Assembly (NCBI RefSeq): GCF_900119075.1
Contig: NZ_FPIP01000005.1
Location: 1 to 64,000, forward strand
DNA from: Ruminococcus flavefaciens
GTDB taxonomy: Bacteria > Bacillota > Clostridia > Oscillospirales > Ruminococcaceae
Direction: 5' to 3'
DNA: 64,000 nucleotides
The translations under genes and the position numbers were made by a program. The stretch's first letter is position 1. Every line of letters begins with the position of its first letter. The notes beneath the pieces are model-generated. The model was not told where the DNA came from and made no database searches. It saw nothing but the letters and a program-made list of their open reading frames with translations. Below, one piece after another: positions 1-7,535 of this stretch.

Positions 1-30
1 GCTTTATTCGTTTCAAAACTTCAATAAATA

Positions 31-147
<117 letters not shown>

Positions 148-151
148 CTTT

Positions 152-180
152 AAAGGACTGCTATTGCAGTCCTTTTTGTT
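152..180 (+). terminator. Terminator of the rRNA operon
   Basis: AAGGACTG and CAGTCCTT arms with a short loop are followed by TTTTTGTTTT, directly after the 5S gene. Confidence 0.85.
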
Positions 181-204
181 TTGCATATTTTCTATTATAA
201 TAAG

Positions 205-236
205 AAAGAGCAGCATATGCTGCTCTTTTTTTATTA
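205..236. terminator. Bidirectional terminator
   Basis: A perfect AAGAGCAGCATATGCTGCTCTT hairpin with T-rich sequence on both strands. It backs up the 5S terminator on + and ends the glycosyltransferase gene on -. Confidence 0.8.
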
Positions 237-2006
237 CATTGACGAGGCGACTACCATATAGACGTAGGTCGATAACGCTGCAAATGCTGTCACGACATAG
301 TACAGAGTCACTCTGAGCGCCTTTACAGGGGCTTTTTTGCTGTTTTCCAGCTTGGTCACAGTAAATCCAAGGAACAGTGTTCCTGTTATTACAGTGGGCA
401 TAAGATAGCGGAAATTCATGCTGCAAACCATAGGGTAATTCTTTGAAAGAGTGTACAGATTTATCATCAGAACAAGGTGGAAGAACACCAGAAATCCCTT
501 TTGTATCCTGTCTGCTTCGGTTTTCTTGAAAAGACAGACGATCATGCTTGCGAATGCGGCTGCGGCTATAAAAACTCCGATCCAGAACAATATCTTGCAG
601 ACCGTATCCATGTATTCCATATCAGGGAAGTTGTTTCCGTTGATGAATTCACCGAAAATAGAGTTTTTCAGTATGGCTATCAGCGGATTATGCTCGTTGA
701 AGCCCTGAGGATCTCCAACTTCATCGCGCCACAGCCAGTTTTCATAGACGTTCTGAACTTGCTTTAATGAAAAATCAGTGATTCGCTCCCAGAATGTTAT
801 GCCTTTAATGGTTTGATCCATTTCGGGGAGCTCCTGAACGTATGTAAGGGGGATCCCCCAGCGTACAAGTCCTCTGATGGGGAACCACATTCCCAGTGGG
901 AAGCATATAGCCAGAAATGCGGCGAATTGTCCGAGCAGCTTTTTCCATATAGTCTTGAAGCTGCGGAAAAATACAACGATGAAAACAAATGCGATTGGAA
1001 ATGCCGCCAGAGCCGCTGACAGCTTGGTCATCATTCCCAGTCCAAGACATAGCGCTATTTTGATAATATTTGCCATTGTAGGGGCTTTGTACCATTGCAG
1101 GGTACAGTATACGGCTCCCATTGTCAGAGCCCATGTAAGCGGATCGTTGTTCATGAAAGCGCTAAGGTAGGTGAAGCACGGGTGGAATGAAGTAATTATA
1201 AGAGAGATATAAAGCGCTTTGCCGTCAAGCTTGAAGTACCTGAATATTTTATACGCTGTTATTATTATTGTCACGGAGTAAAACAGCGGCAGCACCTGTG
1301 CCGATTCTACGGCATTTCCGATATCAACGCCCAGAACGCGGTTCAGAAAGCCTATCCACACTGCGCACAGTGAGTGGTGCAGCGGTGGATGGCAGTACTG
1401 GAAAACCTGCCTGTAATCTCCGTCGTAAAGGTGATGATTGTAGCAGAGATAGGAAATATATCCAAGGTGTCCGGGAGTGACTTCTTTTGAGGGCTCGAAC
1501 CAGCTCACATCATGCTGTCGCTCACTTATGGACGTTCCGAGGACGTAGCACAGCTTCACCATAAAGCCCATGCTCATTATGAGCAGCGCATTGAAGTGTC
1601 GTGACAGCTTTTTCGTATAAAAGGCAAAATAATAAGCTGCCAGCAGTATGCAGCCATAGGCGAATAAAAACAGCAGTTTGTTCTCCTGATTTCGGAAATA
1701 CAGAAAAACGGGAGCTCCCACTGCTGAAACTGCAAGGGTGAGTATTACAGGCAGGGGATTTTTCAGCTTATACCTGCTGCATATCCGCGGTACGATAAGA
1801 CCTGACGAAATGCAGTAGAGGAAAAACATTATAATAACAAATACCGACGATATGTTTCTGCTTGATGCGCAGAACGGCATGGTGCAGATGATACATATCA
1901 GAAATGCTGAAATATAAGGGTGTGCTGTGAGTATCCCGAAAAGTCCTGATAAAACGGAATTGTTTCCTGTGTTTTTCTTTTCGGAAATACGTGTGGGACT
2001 ATTCAT
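234..2006 (-). CDS. GT-C type integral membrane glycosyltransferase (PMT/ArnT-like)
   Basis: A 590-aa polytopic protein with about 11-13 hydrophobic segments. After the first few helices a hydrophilic loop (residues ~165-215, rich in His, Tyr and acidic residues, e.g. CHPPLHHSL) resembles the first extracytoplasmic loop of GT-C enzymes, which moves sugars from lipid-phosphate donors. Residues NNDPLTWAL and GMMTKLSA fit the PMT_2/mannosyltransferase-like families. By family it would glycosylate a surface polymer, lipid or protein; donor and acceptor cannot be read. It is monocistronic, with ATG after an AAGGAG site. The family call is by pattern and the specificity is open. Confidence 0.65.
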   Translation of the reverse strand: MNSPTRISEKKNTGNNSVLSGLFGILTAHPYISAFLICIICTMPFCASSRNISSVFVIIMFFLYCISSGLIVPRICSRYKLKNPLPVILTLAVSAVGAPVFLYFRNQENKLLFLFAYGCILLAAYYFAFYTKKLSRHFNALLIMSMGFMVKLCYVLGTSISERQHDVSWFEPSKEVTPGHLGYISYLCYNHHLYDGDYRQVFQYCHPPLHHSLCAVWIGFLNRVLGVDIGNAVESAQVLPLFYSVTIIITAYKIFRYFKLDGKALYISLIITSFHPCFTYLSAFMNNDPLTWALTMGAVYCTLQWYKAPTMANIIKIALCLGLGMMTKLSAALAAFPIAFVFIVVFFRSFKTIWKKLLGQFAAFLAICFPLGMWFPIRGLVRWGIPLTYVQELPEMDQTIKGITFWERITDFSLKQVQNVYENWLWRDEVGDPQGFNEHNPLIAILKNSIFGEFINGNNFPDMEYMDTVCKILFWIGVFIAAAAFASMIVCLFKKTEADRIQKGFLVFFHLVLMINLYTLSKNYPMVCSMNFRYLMPTVITGTLFLGFTVTKLENSKKAPVKALRVTLYYVVTAFAALSTYVYMVVASSM

Positions 2007-2039
2007 TTTGTTCTCCTTTTAATGATTGCTTTTTAATAT

Positions 2040-2068
2040 ATTTTATCATAAAAGGGACAAAATAGCAA
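2040..2068 (-). promoter_or_regulatory. Sigma-A promoter of the membrane glycosyltransferase
   Basis: TTGCTA (2063-2068) and TAAAAT (2040-2045) on the minus strand, 17 bp apart. Confidence 0.55.
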
Positions 2069-2108
2069 TAATTAAGGCGAAAGACAGCAAAAAAAGATGT
2101 AAAAAACC

Positions 2109-2133
2109 TGTAGGGGCGCCGTTTCGGCGCCCG
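2109..2133. repeat. TGTAGGGG-type GC-rich palindrome
   Basis: TGTAGGGG followed by GCGCC...GGCGCC arms. One member of the dispersed intergenic family seen at eight places in this window. Confidence 0.7.
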
Positions 2134-2155
2134 TGATACTGTATGATAAAAAAGG

Positions 2156-2442
2156 CTGCCGAGTAACCACAACACTTATATAGAAGTTTTATAATTTATT
2201 ATTGAGAGAACCCCTTTTGAAAAAGGGGCTTCTCTCAAACTCTCTCCCTAAAACTTTCGTTTTGTTTTTTCACAGATAGGGCGCACCTGCATTTTGTAGG
2301 TCTTTTTTATTTATGGAGCGCCCTATCTGCGAAAAAACCAGATAAAAGTCTTTGGAAAGGGGTATGGGGGAGAACCTTTCCTCAGAAAGGTTTCCCCCAT
2401 AATTAACTATAACTTCTACATGAGTATCATGGTTATCGGCAG
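2156..2442. mobile_element. ~290-bp palindromic MITE-like element, copy 1
   Basis: A long imperfect palindrome. The outer ends CTGCCGAGTAACC and (reverse complement) CTGCCGATAACC are followed on both sides by ACTYATRTAGAAG. Each arm contains its own small hairpin (CCCCTTTT/AAAAGGGG on the left, GAACCTTT/AAAGGTTTC on the right), then CAGATAGGGCGC meeting GCGCCCTATCTG around a short centre. It has no ORF. It lies between A6 and T6 tracts, exactly where the terminator of the sensor gene (stop at 2447) would be. Copy 2 is at 6267-6562. Confidence 0.75.
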
Positions 2443-2446
2443 TTTT

Positions 2447-3991
2447 TTATTCGTTTGCGTCCATATCTGTATAGTTGATATGACCGAAGTTTGCCTGCAC
2501 GTCCTTATTTATCATATCCTTGAGAACTGTGATGACCGATGAATTGACCTTGCCTGACTTTCTTGCAACAGCAGACTTAAAGCCGAAGTTGATCTTTCCA
2601 GCAGGGGTTGTCTGGGCGGCTGTAAGTCTCTTGTAAGCGTCGGCTGCGTCCTCAATGATGTCGTTCTGCTTTCTGTCTTTTTCATTGACCTGCATAGCGA
2701 TAACGAATTCATCAGAGCCTGTACGGTAGATCTTGCAGTTCTTGAATACCTGATTGATAATGTCAACAGTTCTGACAAGCAGCCAGTCGCCGATATCGTT
2801 TCCGTAGCGTGAGTTGATATCGCTGAAGTTTGCGATATTGAACATTACGAAGTAGTACGGGTTCGACGGCGGAGAATTGACCTCTTCAAAGTCCATAGAG
2901 AAGGATATTCTGTTGTTCACATCGGTGAGAACGTCCTTGAACATGGCTGTATAGAGGGATTCCTTGGTCTTGTTGTTCTTGATGATAGTTGAAGCAAGCT
3001 TCTGGTTCGCCTTTTCCTGCTTATTGTTGAGGTAAGCGAAGATAAGGGTGAGGACTACGATGGCAATTGCAAATAATGCCATATACCAGCGCATTGTGTG
3101 TGAAAGTGCATATACCTCTTCCTTTGTATCATTCAGCATGAGTATCCAGTTATACTTTGACATATAAGAGTAGATAGAGATATACTTTGTACCCGTTTCT
3201 TTGTCCTTATACTGGAATGAACCTTCGGTATTGCCGCTTTTTTCGGAGCTGAGCTCACGACATATTTTGAGGATGTTTTTGTTTGTTGCGACTTTACCTA
3301 CCTGATCGGGATCCTTGTTAAAGATATACTTGTTATCATTAACATTTATCATAGTATAGGAAGAATCATTGATACCCTTGATTTCCAGATTGTCAAGAGT
3401 CTGAACGAGCTGTTCGGTGAATATTCCGAGACCGACGAAGCCTATAGGCTCACCGTTGTCGTTATATACCGCCTGATACATGGATACGATCTGCTTACCT
3501 GAAGCAGGTGAAATGATGATTCCCGTGTTATAGACGCCGTTGCCTGCGCGGAGAAGAGCGTCCTGAAGCTCTTTCTGCTTGCTTTCGTCTTTTCTTGTCT
3601 GGATTCCGACAGTCTGGGGATTTGTATGGGCTATACAGTGTGTATCCCATGTACCTATCCAAAGACCTTCAACGTTTGCAAGTCCGATATCCGCTGAGTA
3701 CTCCTCAGTGTACTTCTGAGCTGCTGCTACATATTTATCATTATCGGGATCGAGCAGGATATTCTTTACAGCCTCTGCATTACTGAAGTAGGTGAGTGTT
3801 TTTTCTGCGTTCTCCACATAAGTCTGAATGATATGAGCACGCTCATTGGTAATGGTCTGCATATGGTCGATAGAATCTTTTCGTGTTGTAGAGCTTATTG
3901 TCTTAGTAATTCCAAGTGAAAGAGCTATCATAATGATAAGCTGGATTATGAGGATCAACGCGACTGTTGATACTTTCTTTTGACCTTTCAT
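2447..3991 (-). CDS. Cache-domain membrane sensor with degenerate GGDEF domain
   Basis: A 514-aa protein. TM1 is at ~8-30, an extracytoplasmic Cache-type sensing region at ~35-300, and TM2 at ~302-322; a short linker leads to a GGDEF domain at ~345-500. The signature reads RTGSDEF, so the canonical GG(D/E)EF has G-S-D-E-F. The upstream metal position, normally DxD-F, reads FNIANFSDIN, lacking the first Asp. Active GGDEF enzymes make cyclic-di-GMP from GTP; with these changes this one may be weak or a regulatory GTP binder. It lies 21 bp downstream of the deaminase-fold gene and is probably cotranscribed. ATG follows a GAGG site. Confidence 0.75.
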   Translation of the reverse strand: MKGQKKVSTVALILIIQLIIMIALSLGITKTISSTTRKDSIDHMQTITNERAHIIQTYVENAEKTLTYFSNAEAVKNILLDPDNDKYVAAAQKYTEEYSADIGLANVEGLWIGTWDTHCIAHTNPQTVGIQTRKDESKQKELQDALLRAGNGVYNTGIIISPASGKQIVSMYQAVYNDNGEPIGFVGLGIFTEQLVQTLDNLEIKGINDSSYTMINVNDNKYIFNKDPDQVGKVATNKNILKICRELSSEKSGNTEGSFQYKDKETGTKYISIYSYMSKYNWILMLNDTKEEVYALSHTMRWYMALFAIAIVVLTLIFAYLNNKQEKANQKLASTIIKNNKTKESLYTAMFKDVLTDVNNRISFSMDFEEVNSPPSNPYYFVMFNIANFSDINSRYGNDIGDWLLVRTVDIINQVFKNCKIYRTGSDEFVIAMQVNEKDRKQNDIIEDAADAYKRLTAAQTTPAGKINFGFKSAVARKSGKVNSSVITVLKDMINKDVQANFGHINYTDMDANE

Positions 3992-4012
3992 TTCTTTTAA
4001 TACCTCCCTGAA

Positions 4013-4720
4013 TTACTTCCTGAAGAAGCCAAAGCGCTTCTTCGGTGACGGCAGACTGTCGAGAAATTCGTCTGTTTCGGGTTCTTCTGCGACCTTCAGC
4101 AGACTGCTGACTCTGTTCTTTAGGAGATCTCCTTTAGCATTGGCTGTATTGGTATCCATAGATACCGAGGTGGACTCGATATGAGACTCCGAGAAAGGAG
4201 CTGCGGCTAAAGGGGGCGCTGCCGTGTTGCTGGCAGAGGGTTGAGCCATAGTTATCGGAGAAGCCTTTGCATGAGCGGTATACTGCGGCTGCGGAGCAGC
4301 GGGAGCATGACCGCCGTATCTTGCAGGCTCGGGCATATTTCCCATAGGAGCGGCAAACATACCGACCTCCGATATGCTTATCATTCTGTCAGGCATCATT
4401 ATCATGCAGTTTGCGTTAGCAGGTGCAAGGGACATGATATAGCCGATACAGTTGTTGCATGGGAGCATAGGAGTCCTGCTTTGCGTATTTAAAAGCAGCA
4501 TAGCCTCTATGATGTTTTCTCCTGCGGCAAGCATATTCTGTACTGCGTCGATCTCTGCGTGGATAGCGCTGTTCATATCCTGACGGCTTATGCCTGTGTA
4601 TAATCTTCCTGAGGCGGATTGGATAGTGCAGACCGTGTCAGCAGGGGATATGAAAGCGCCTGATTCGAGTAATCGTATCGCTGTTGAATGAGCAACGTTG
4701 AAGATAGCTTCTGAATTCAT
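4013..4720 (-). CDS. Cytidine-deaminase-fold protein with low-complexity C-terminal tail
   Basis: A 235-aa protein. Residues 1-125 match the CDA fold: H54-A-E56 supplies a zinc ligand and the proton shuttle, and P87-C88-N-N-C91 gives the two zinc cysteines. Residues ~130-235 are Ala/Pro/Ser-rich and end in a basic FGFFRK patch. The start is placed at 4720 because AGAGGTG lies 8 bases upstream; the frame is open to 4801 but without a good ribosome site. True CDAs are ~130 aa and convert cytidine to uridine; the tail and the pairing with a Cache-GGDEF sensor suggest another, perhaps regulatory, role. Substrate unknown. Confidence 0.6.
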   Translation of the reverse strand: MNSEAIFNVAHSTAIRLLESGAFISPADTVCTIQSASGRLYTGISRQDMNSAIHAEIDAVQNMLAAGENIIEAMLLLNTQSRTPMLPCNNCIGYIMSLAPANANCMIMMPDRMISISEVGMFAAPMGNMPEPARYGGHAPAAPQPQYTAHAKASPITMAQPSASNTAAPPLAAAPFSESHIESTSVSMDTNTANAKGDLLKNRVSSLLKVAEEPETDEFLDSLPSPKKRFGFFRK

Positions 4721-4850
4721 TTCTGTTTCACCTCTATTCATTGAAGCAGCTTGCTGCTGAGTTTTACGAGTAAATACCGTGCGAGAAACCCCATAATCCA
4801 TATATCGGTTCTGTCGAAAGCTCCTGAAGCTGCAACCTTGTTATACTAAA

Positions 4851-4879
4851 ATTATACACTTTTTGTATGTATATTTCAA
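4851..4879 (-). promoter_or_regulatory. Promoter of the deaminase-fold/GGDEF unit
   Basis: TTGAAA (4874-4879) and TATAAT (4851-4856) on the minus strand with 17 bp between them. The remaining ~370 bp to 5250 is AT-rich and shows no ORF or RNA that I recognise. Confidence 0.6.
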
Positions 4880-5249
4880 CTGAAAAAATATAGAAAAGGT
4901 GGATAATTGTTATACATATTATGTTTAAAAAATTGTGATTTCACCAAATGAGCAGTAAATGTTGAAAGCAAAAGGCTAATTACAGGAGTTTAAGGCATAT
5001 AATAAGAAAATATGAAAAATATACTATCAGTTCATATTCTACAAGGAAAAAGGATTAATGATTTTACATCGGGTATATTTTACGATTAACTATAGAAAAA
5101 TAACACACCAAAATTCATAAACGGGCAGTAATTTATTGTTAAATCAGCATTGTTACTTCCATATGGGTATAAAAACATGGCTGTATATCATTACGGAGGG
5201 CAAAGCGTCTAACTATGCAACAATTTACAAAAACATAATATTTGATATA

Positions 5250-5278
5250 TTGACAAGAAAATATTTTTTTGCTAAAAT
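5250..5278 (+). promoter_or_regulatory. Promoter of the DUF805 gene
   Basis: TTGACA (5250-5255), 17-bp spacer, TAAAAT (5273-5278); AAGGAGG follows 8 bases before the ATG at 5309. Confidence 0.75.
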
Positions 5279-5308
5279 AATAACATCATGATATAAGGAG
5301 GAAAACAC

Positions 5309-6259
5309 ATGAAATGCAGATACTGCAACTATGAAAACAAGGAAGGCGACAACTACTGCGAAAACTGCGGTGCGTCACTGGAAATAGCGTCGGGGGCAAT
5401 GGACGATATTTCTGCAGTTCCCGTACCAACAGCAGATACGCAGACAGACGCCGCAGAGACTTCGGCAGTTCAGCCTGACAACTACAGCCAGTCCAACAAC
5501 TACGGACAGCCAACAGGCTACAGCCAGTCTAACAATTACGGACAGTCCAACGGTTACGGACAGTCCAACGGTTACGGTCAGCCTAACGGCTATGGACAGC
5601 CTAATGGCTATGGTCAGCCTAACGGCTATGGACAGCCTAACGGCTACGGTCAGCCCAATATGTATCAGGGACCTATCTACGGCTTTGACCACTACGGCGA
5701 ATTCAACGAGGGTGACGGAAGTCCTAAGTATGTAGGCTTCGGAGAGGCTATCAAGCTTTACTTCAAGAACTACGCCAACTTCAAGGGGCGCTCTACAAGA
5801 AGCGAATTCTGGTGGGGATTCCTGTTCAACTTCATTATCGGTGTTGTAATGGGAATAATCATGGTAGTCGTATTGTCAGCTTCTTTCATTCCTAAGATGA
5901 AATCGGGCAATATAGATATGTTCATGTCAGAGGAAAAATTGCTGAAAGAAATGTTTTTCCCGATGATTATTTTCTATATCATAAGTATGGCACTTTCAAT
6001 ACCGTACTGGTCGGCAGCTGTAAGAAGACTTCACGACGCAGGTCATTCAGGCTGGTGGTTCCTTATGCTGTTAGCAGGAAGTATCCCAAGCTATTTGAGA
6101 CTTATTCCGGGTATCAGCTCCGAATTCTCAACAGGTCTTACCTGCCTTTGCTCGCCGTTAGCACTTGCAGGACTTATCGTAAACATCATATTCTGGTGTC
6201 AGCCAAGTGTGGTATATAACAAATGGGGGGCTCCTGCAAAGCCAACAATGATGAGATAA
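5309..6259 (+). CDS. Zinc-ribbon, Gly/Tyr/Gln-repeat, DUF805 membrane protein
   Basis: A 316-aa protein. An N-terminal zinc ribbon has C3-x2-C6 and C17-x2-C20. Residues ~55-120 are low-complexity repeats of NGYGQP/S. Residues ~140-310 form a DUF805 membrane domain: [17 protein letters not shown], several hydrophobic segments and the [12 protein letters not shown] signature. DUF805 proteins are small inner-membrane proteins of unknown function, and the zinc ribbon fusion is common in Firmicutes. The repeat resembles prion-like or phase-separating linkers, but that is only a resemblance. It is monocistronic with its own promoter; copy 2 of the palindromic element begins 7 bp after the stop. Confidence 0.85.
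   Translation: MKCRYCNYENKEGDNYCENCGASLEIASGAMDDISAVPVPTADTQTDAAETSAVQPDNYSQSNNYGQPTGYSQSNNYGQSNGYGQSNGYGQPNGYGQPNGYGQPNGYGQPNGYGQPNMYQGPIYGFDHYGEFNEGDGSPKYVGFGEAIKLYFKNYANFKGRSTRSEFWWGFLFNFIIGVVMGIIMVVVLSASFIPKMKSGNIDMFMSEEKLLKEMFFPMIIFYIISMALSIPYWSAAVRRLHDAGHSGWWFLMLLAGSIPSYLRLIPGISSEFSTGLTCLCSPLALAGLIVNIIFWCQPSVVYNKWGAPAKPTMMR
5497..5662 (+). repeat. In-frame 18-bp tandem repeat (NGYGQP/S units)
   Basis: About seven clear 18-bp units plus degenerate ones at the left edge. Units alternate GGT-CAG and GGA-CAG, giving a 36-bp higher-order period. The number of units may vary between strains by slippage. Confidence 0.85.
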
Positions 6260-6266
6260 ATCCAAA

Positions 6267-6562
6267 GGGATTCCGAATAACCATGATACTCATATAGAAG
6301 TTTTATAATTATTATTGAGAGAACCCCTTTTGAAAAAGGGGCTTCTCTCAAACTCTCTCCCTAAAACTTTAGTTTTGTTTTTTCACAGATAGGGCGCACC
6401 TGCATTTTTGCAGGTCTTTTTTTATTTAAGAAGCGCCCTATCTGCGAAAAAACCAGATAAAAGTCTTTGGAAAGGGGTATGGGGGAGAACCTTTCCTCAG
6501 AAAGGTTTCCCCCATAATTAACTGTAAGCTTCTATATAAGTGTTGCGGTTACTCGGAATCCC
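6267..6562. mobile_element. ~290-bp palindromic MITE-like element, copy 2
   Basis: The outer arms GGGATTCCGA...TCGGAATCCC enclose the same palindromic body as copy 1 (2156-2442), including CAGATAGGGCGC/GCGCCCTATCTG and the central CCTGCATTTTTGCAGG. It separates the convergent DUF805 gene and the 144-aa gene, flanked by AAA on the left and TTTTT on the right, so it also occupies a terminator. The end sequences are exchanged relative to copy 1. Confidence 0.75.
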
Positions 6563-6588
6563 TTTTTAATTCGCGCAGTACGCCCATT

Positions 6589-7023
6589 CTACAGATACGC
6601 CCTTACGTCGGTACAGAGCCTTTCCTCGGCGCTGATTATGCGCTTTGCGATATCCTTTGAGCGCTCATCTGCCGCCTGATACTTGTTGAGATAGCGGCTC
6701 AGGGACTTTACTCCCATATTGCAGCCGTCGGTGATAAGGTCTGCGACGGTGCTGTCAGATTCGTTCATTGTCAGCTTTACATTGGTCTTTACCCATGACA
6801 TACCCTTAGCCATAGCCGCAGGCTCCTTGCCCTCGTCGTGATATTCACCGAGAAGCCCCTGCAAGTCTGCTTTCAAGCCGTCGTGCTCCTCAGAGCTGTC
6901 CTGTAATACTCTTTTCAGGTCGTGGCTGCTGACGTAGCCGAGGACGTCCCCGATAGAGGATATACCCATTTTTACTCCTGCGTCGCACTCACGAAGCAGC
7001 TTTATAGTGTCCTGTTCTACCAT
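6589..7023 (-). CDS. Small helical protein, possibly ferritin-like (DUF2383-like)
   Basis: A 144-aa, all-helical, soluble, charged protein without signal or membrane segment. Helical spacing and stretches such as LLRECDAGVKMGISSIGDVL, with acidic and basic residues in four predicted helices, resemble ferritin-like DUF2383 proteins, whose function is not known. ATG follows AGGGAGGTG, which is also the 3' arm of the hairpin at 7030-7065. It is the second of two adjacent helical-protein genes; no metal-ligand pattern was clear enough to claim iron binding. Confidence 0.5.
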   Translation of the reverse strand: MVEQDTIKLLRECDAGVKMGISSIGDVLGYVSSHDLKRVLQDSSEEHDGLKADLQGLLGEYHDEGKEPAAMAKGMSWVKTNVKLTMNESDSTVADLITDGCNMGVKSLSRYLNKYQAADERSKDIAKRIISAEERLCTDVRAYL

Positions 7024-7029
7024 AAAAAC

Positions 7030-7065
7030 ACCTCCCTTTGCGGATATTATGACCGCTTGGGGAGG
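7030..7065 (-). terminator. Terminator of the 131-aa gene overlapping the next ribosome site
   Basis: On the minus strand ACCTCCCC...GGGAGGT with an inner GCGG/CCGC stem is followed by GTGTTTTT and, one base later, the ATG of the 144-aa gene. The 3' arm AGGGAGGTG is the Shine-Dalgarno of that gene. Confidence 0.6.
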
Positions 7066-7073
7066 TTTTATAC

Positions 7074-7469
7074 TTATTTATTGCTGTTTTCTGCTTTTTT
7101 TCCGAAATAAAGCTCCGTCATCTGCTCCAAGCCGAATTTCTCAGCAAAGCTTTCAAAATCCTCACGAGCCTTTACGAGGCTGTATCCATTTTCGACGAAG
7201 AAGTCCTCGTCCAGTTCGCAGAGCTGATTATAGAACTCAAGACCTATCATAAGGTTTTCCTTAGTGTTGTTGTCGGCAAGCCTGTTCAGTTCGTCGACAG
7301 CGTCCTGAATCTCGCCGTCTTTTACCTTGTCGGCAAGGAACTCGACCTTCTGTCTTTCGCGCTGATGAAGCATGAGCGTCATGGAGTCAGCCTTTTTTCC
7401 CAAAAGCACCTTTGCAATAACTGCGGTTATTTCCCTTATCTGCCGCATGATGAAATCTTCTTCGTACAT
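7074..7469 (-). CDS. Helical protein of the DUF6483 type
   Basis: A 131-aa soluble helical protein that opens with MYEEDFIMRQIREI and ends in a charged tail. The N-terminal 'D-(F/Y)-I-M-R-x-I-R' pattern is what I associate with the Firmicutes family DUF6483, function unknown. It lies downstream of dnaJ but a terminator separates them, so it is probably expressed apart from the heat-shock operon. ATG follows GGAGG. The family assignment is from memory of the pattern and is moderate. Confidence 0.55.
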   Translation of the reverse strand: MYEEDFIMRQIREITAVIAKVLLGKKADSMTLMLHQRERQKVEFLADKVKDGEIQDAVDELNRLADNNTKENLMIGLEFYNQLCELDEDFFVENGYSLVKAREDFESFAEKFGLEQMTELYFGKKAENSNK

Positions 7470-7494
7470 AAATAAGCCTCCTTCCGGTATAAAA

Positions 7495-7527
7495 ACAGAC
7501 CTGCTGCGCTGTCTGCAACAGGTCTGT
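7495..7527 (-). terminator. Terminator of the heat-shock operon
   Basis: On the minus strand ACAGACCTG...CAGGTCTGT is followed by TTTTTAT, right after the dnaJ stop. Confidence 0.8.
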
Positions 7528-7535
7528 ATCGGTTG

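Noticed and set aside
5497..5662. Regular repeat that might be a CRISPR array
   Set aside because: The units are 18 bp, contiguous and in frame within a coding region, with no variable spacers.
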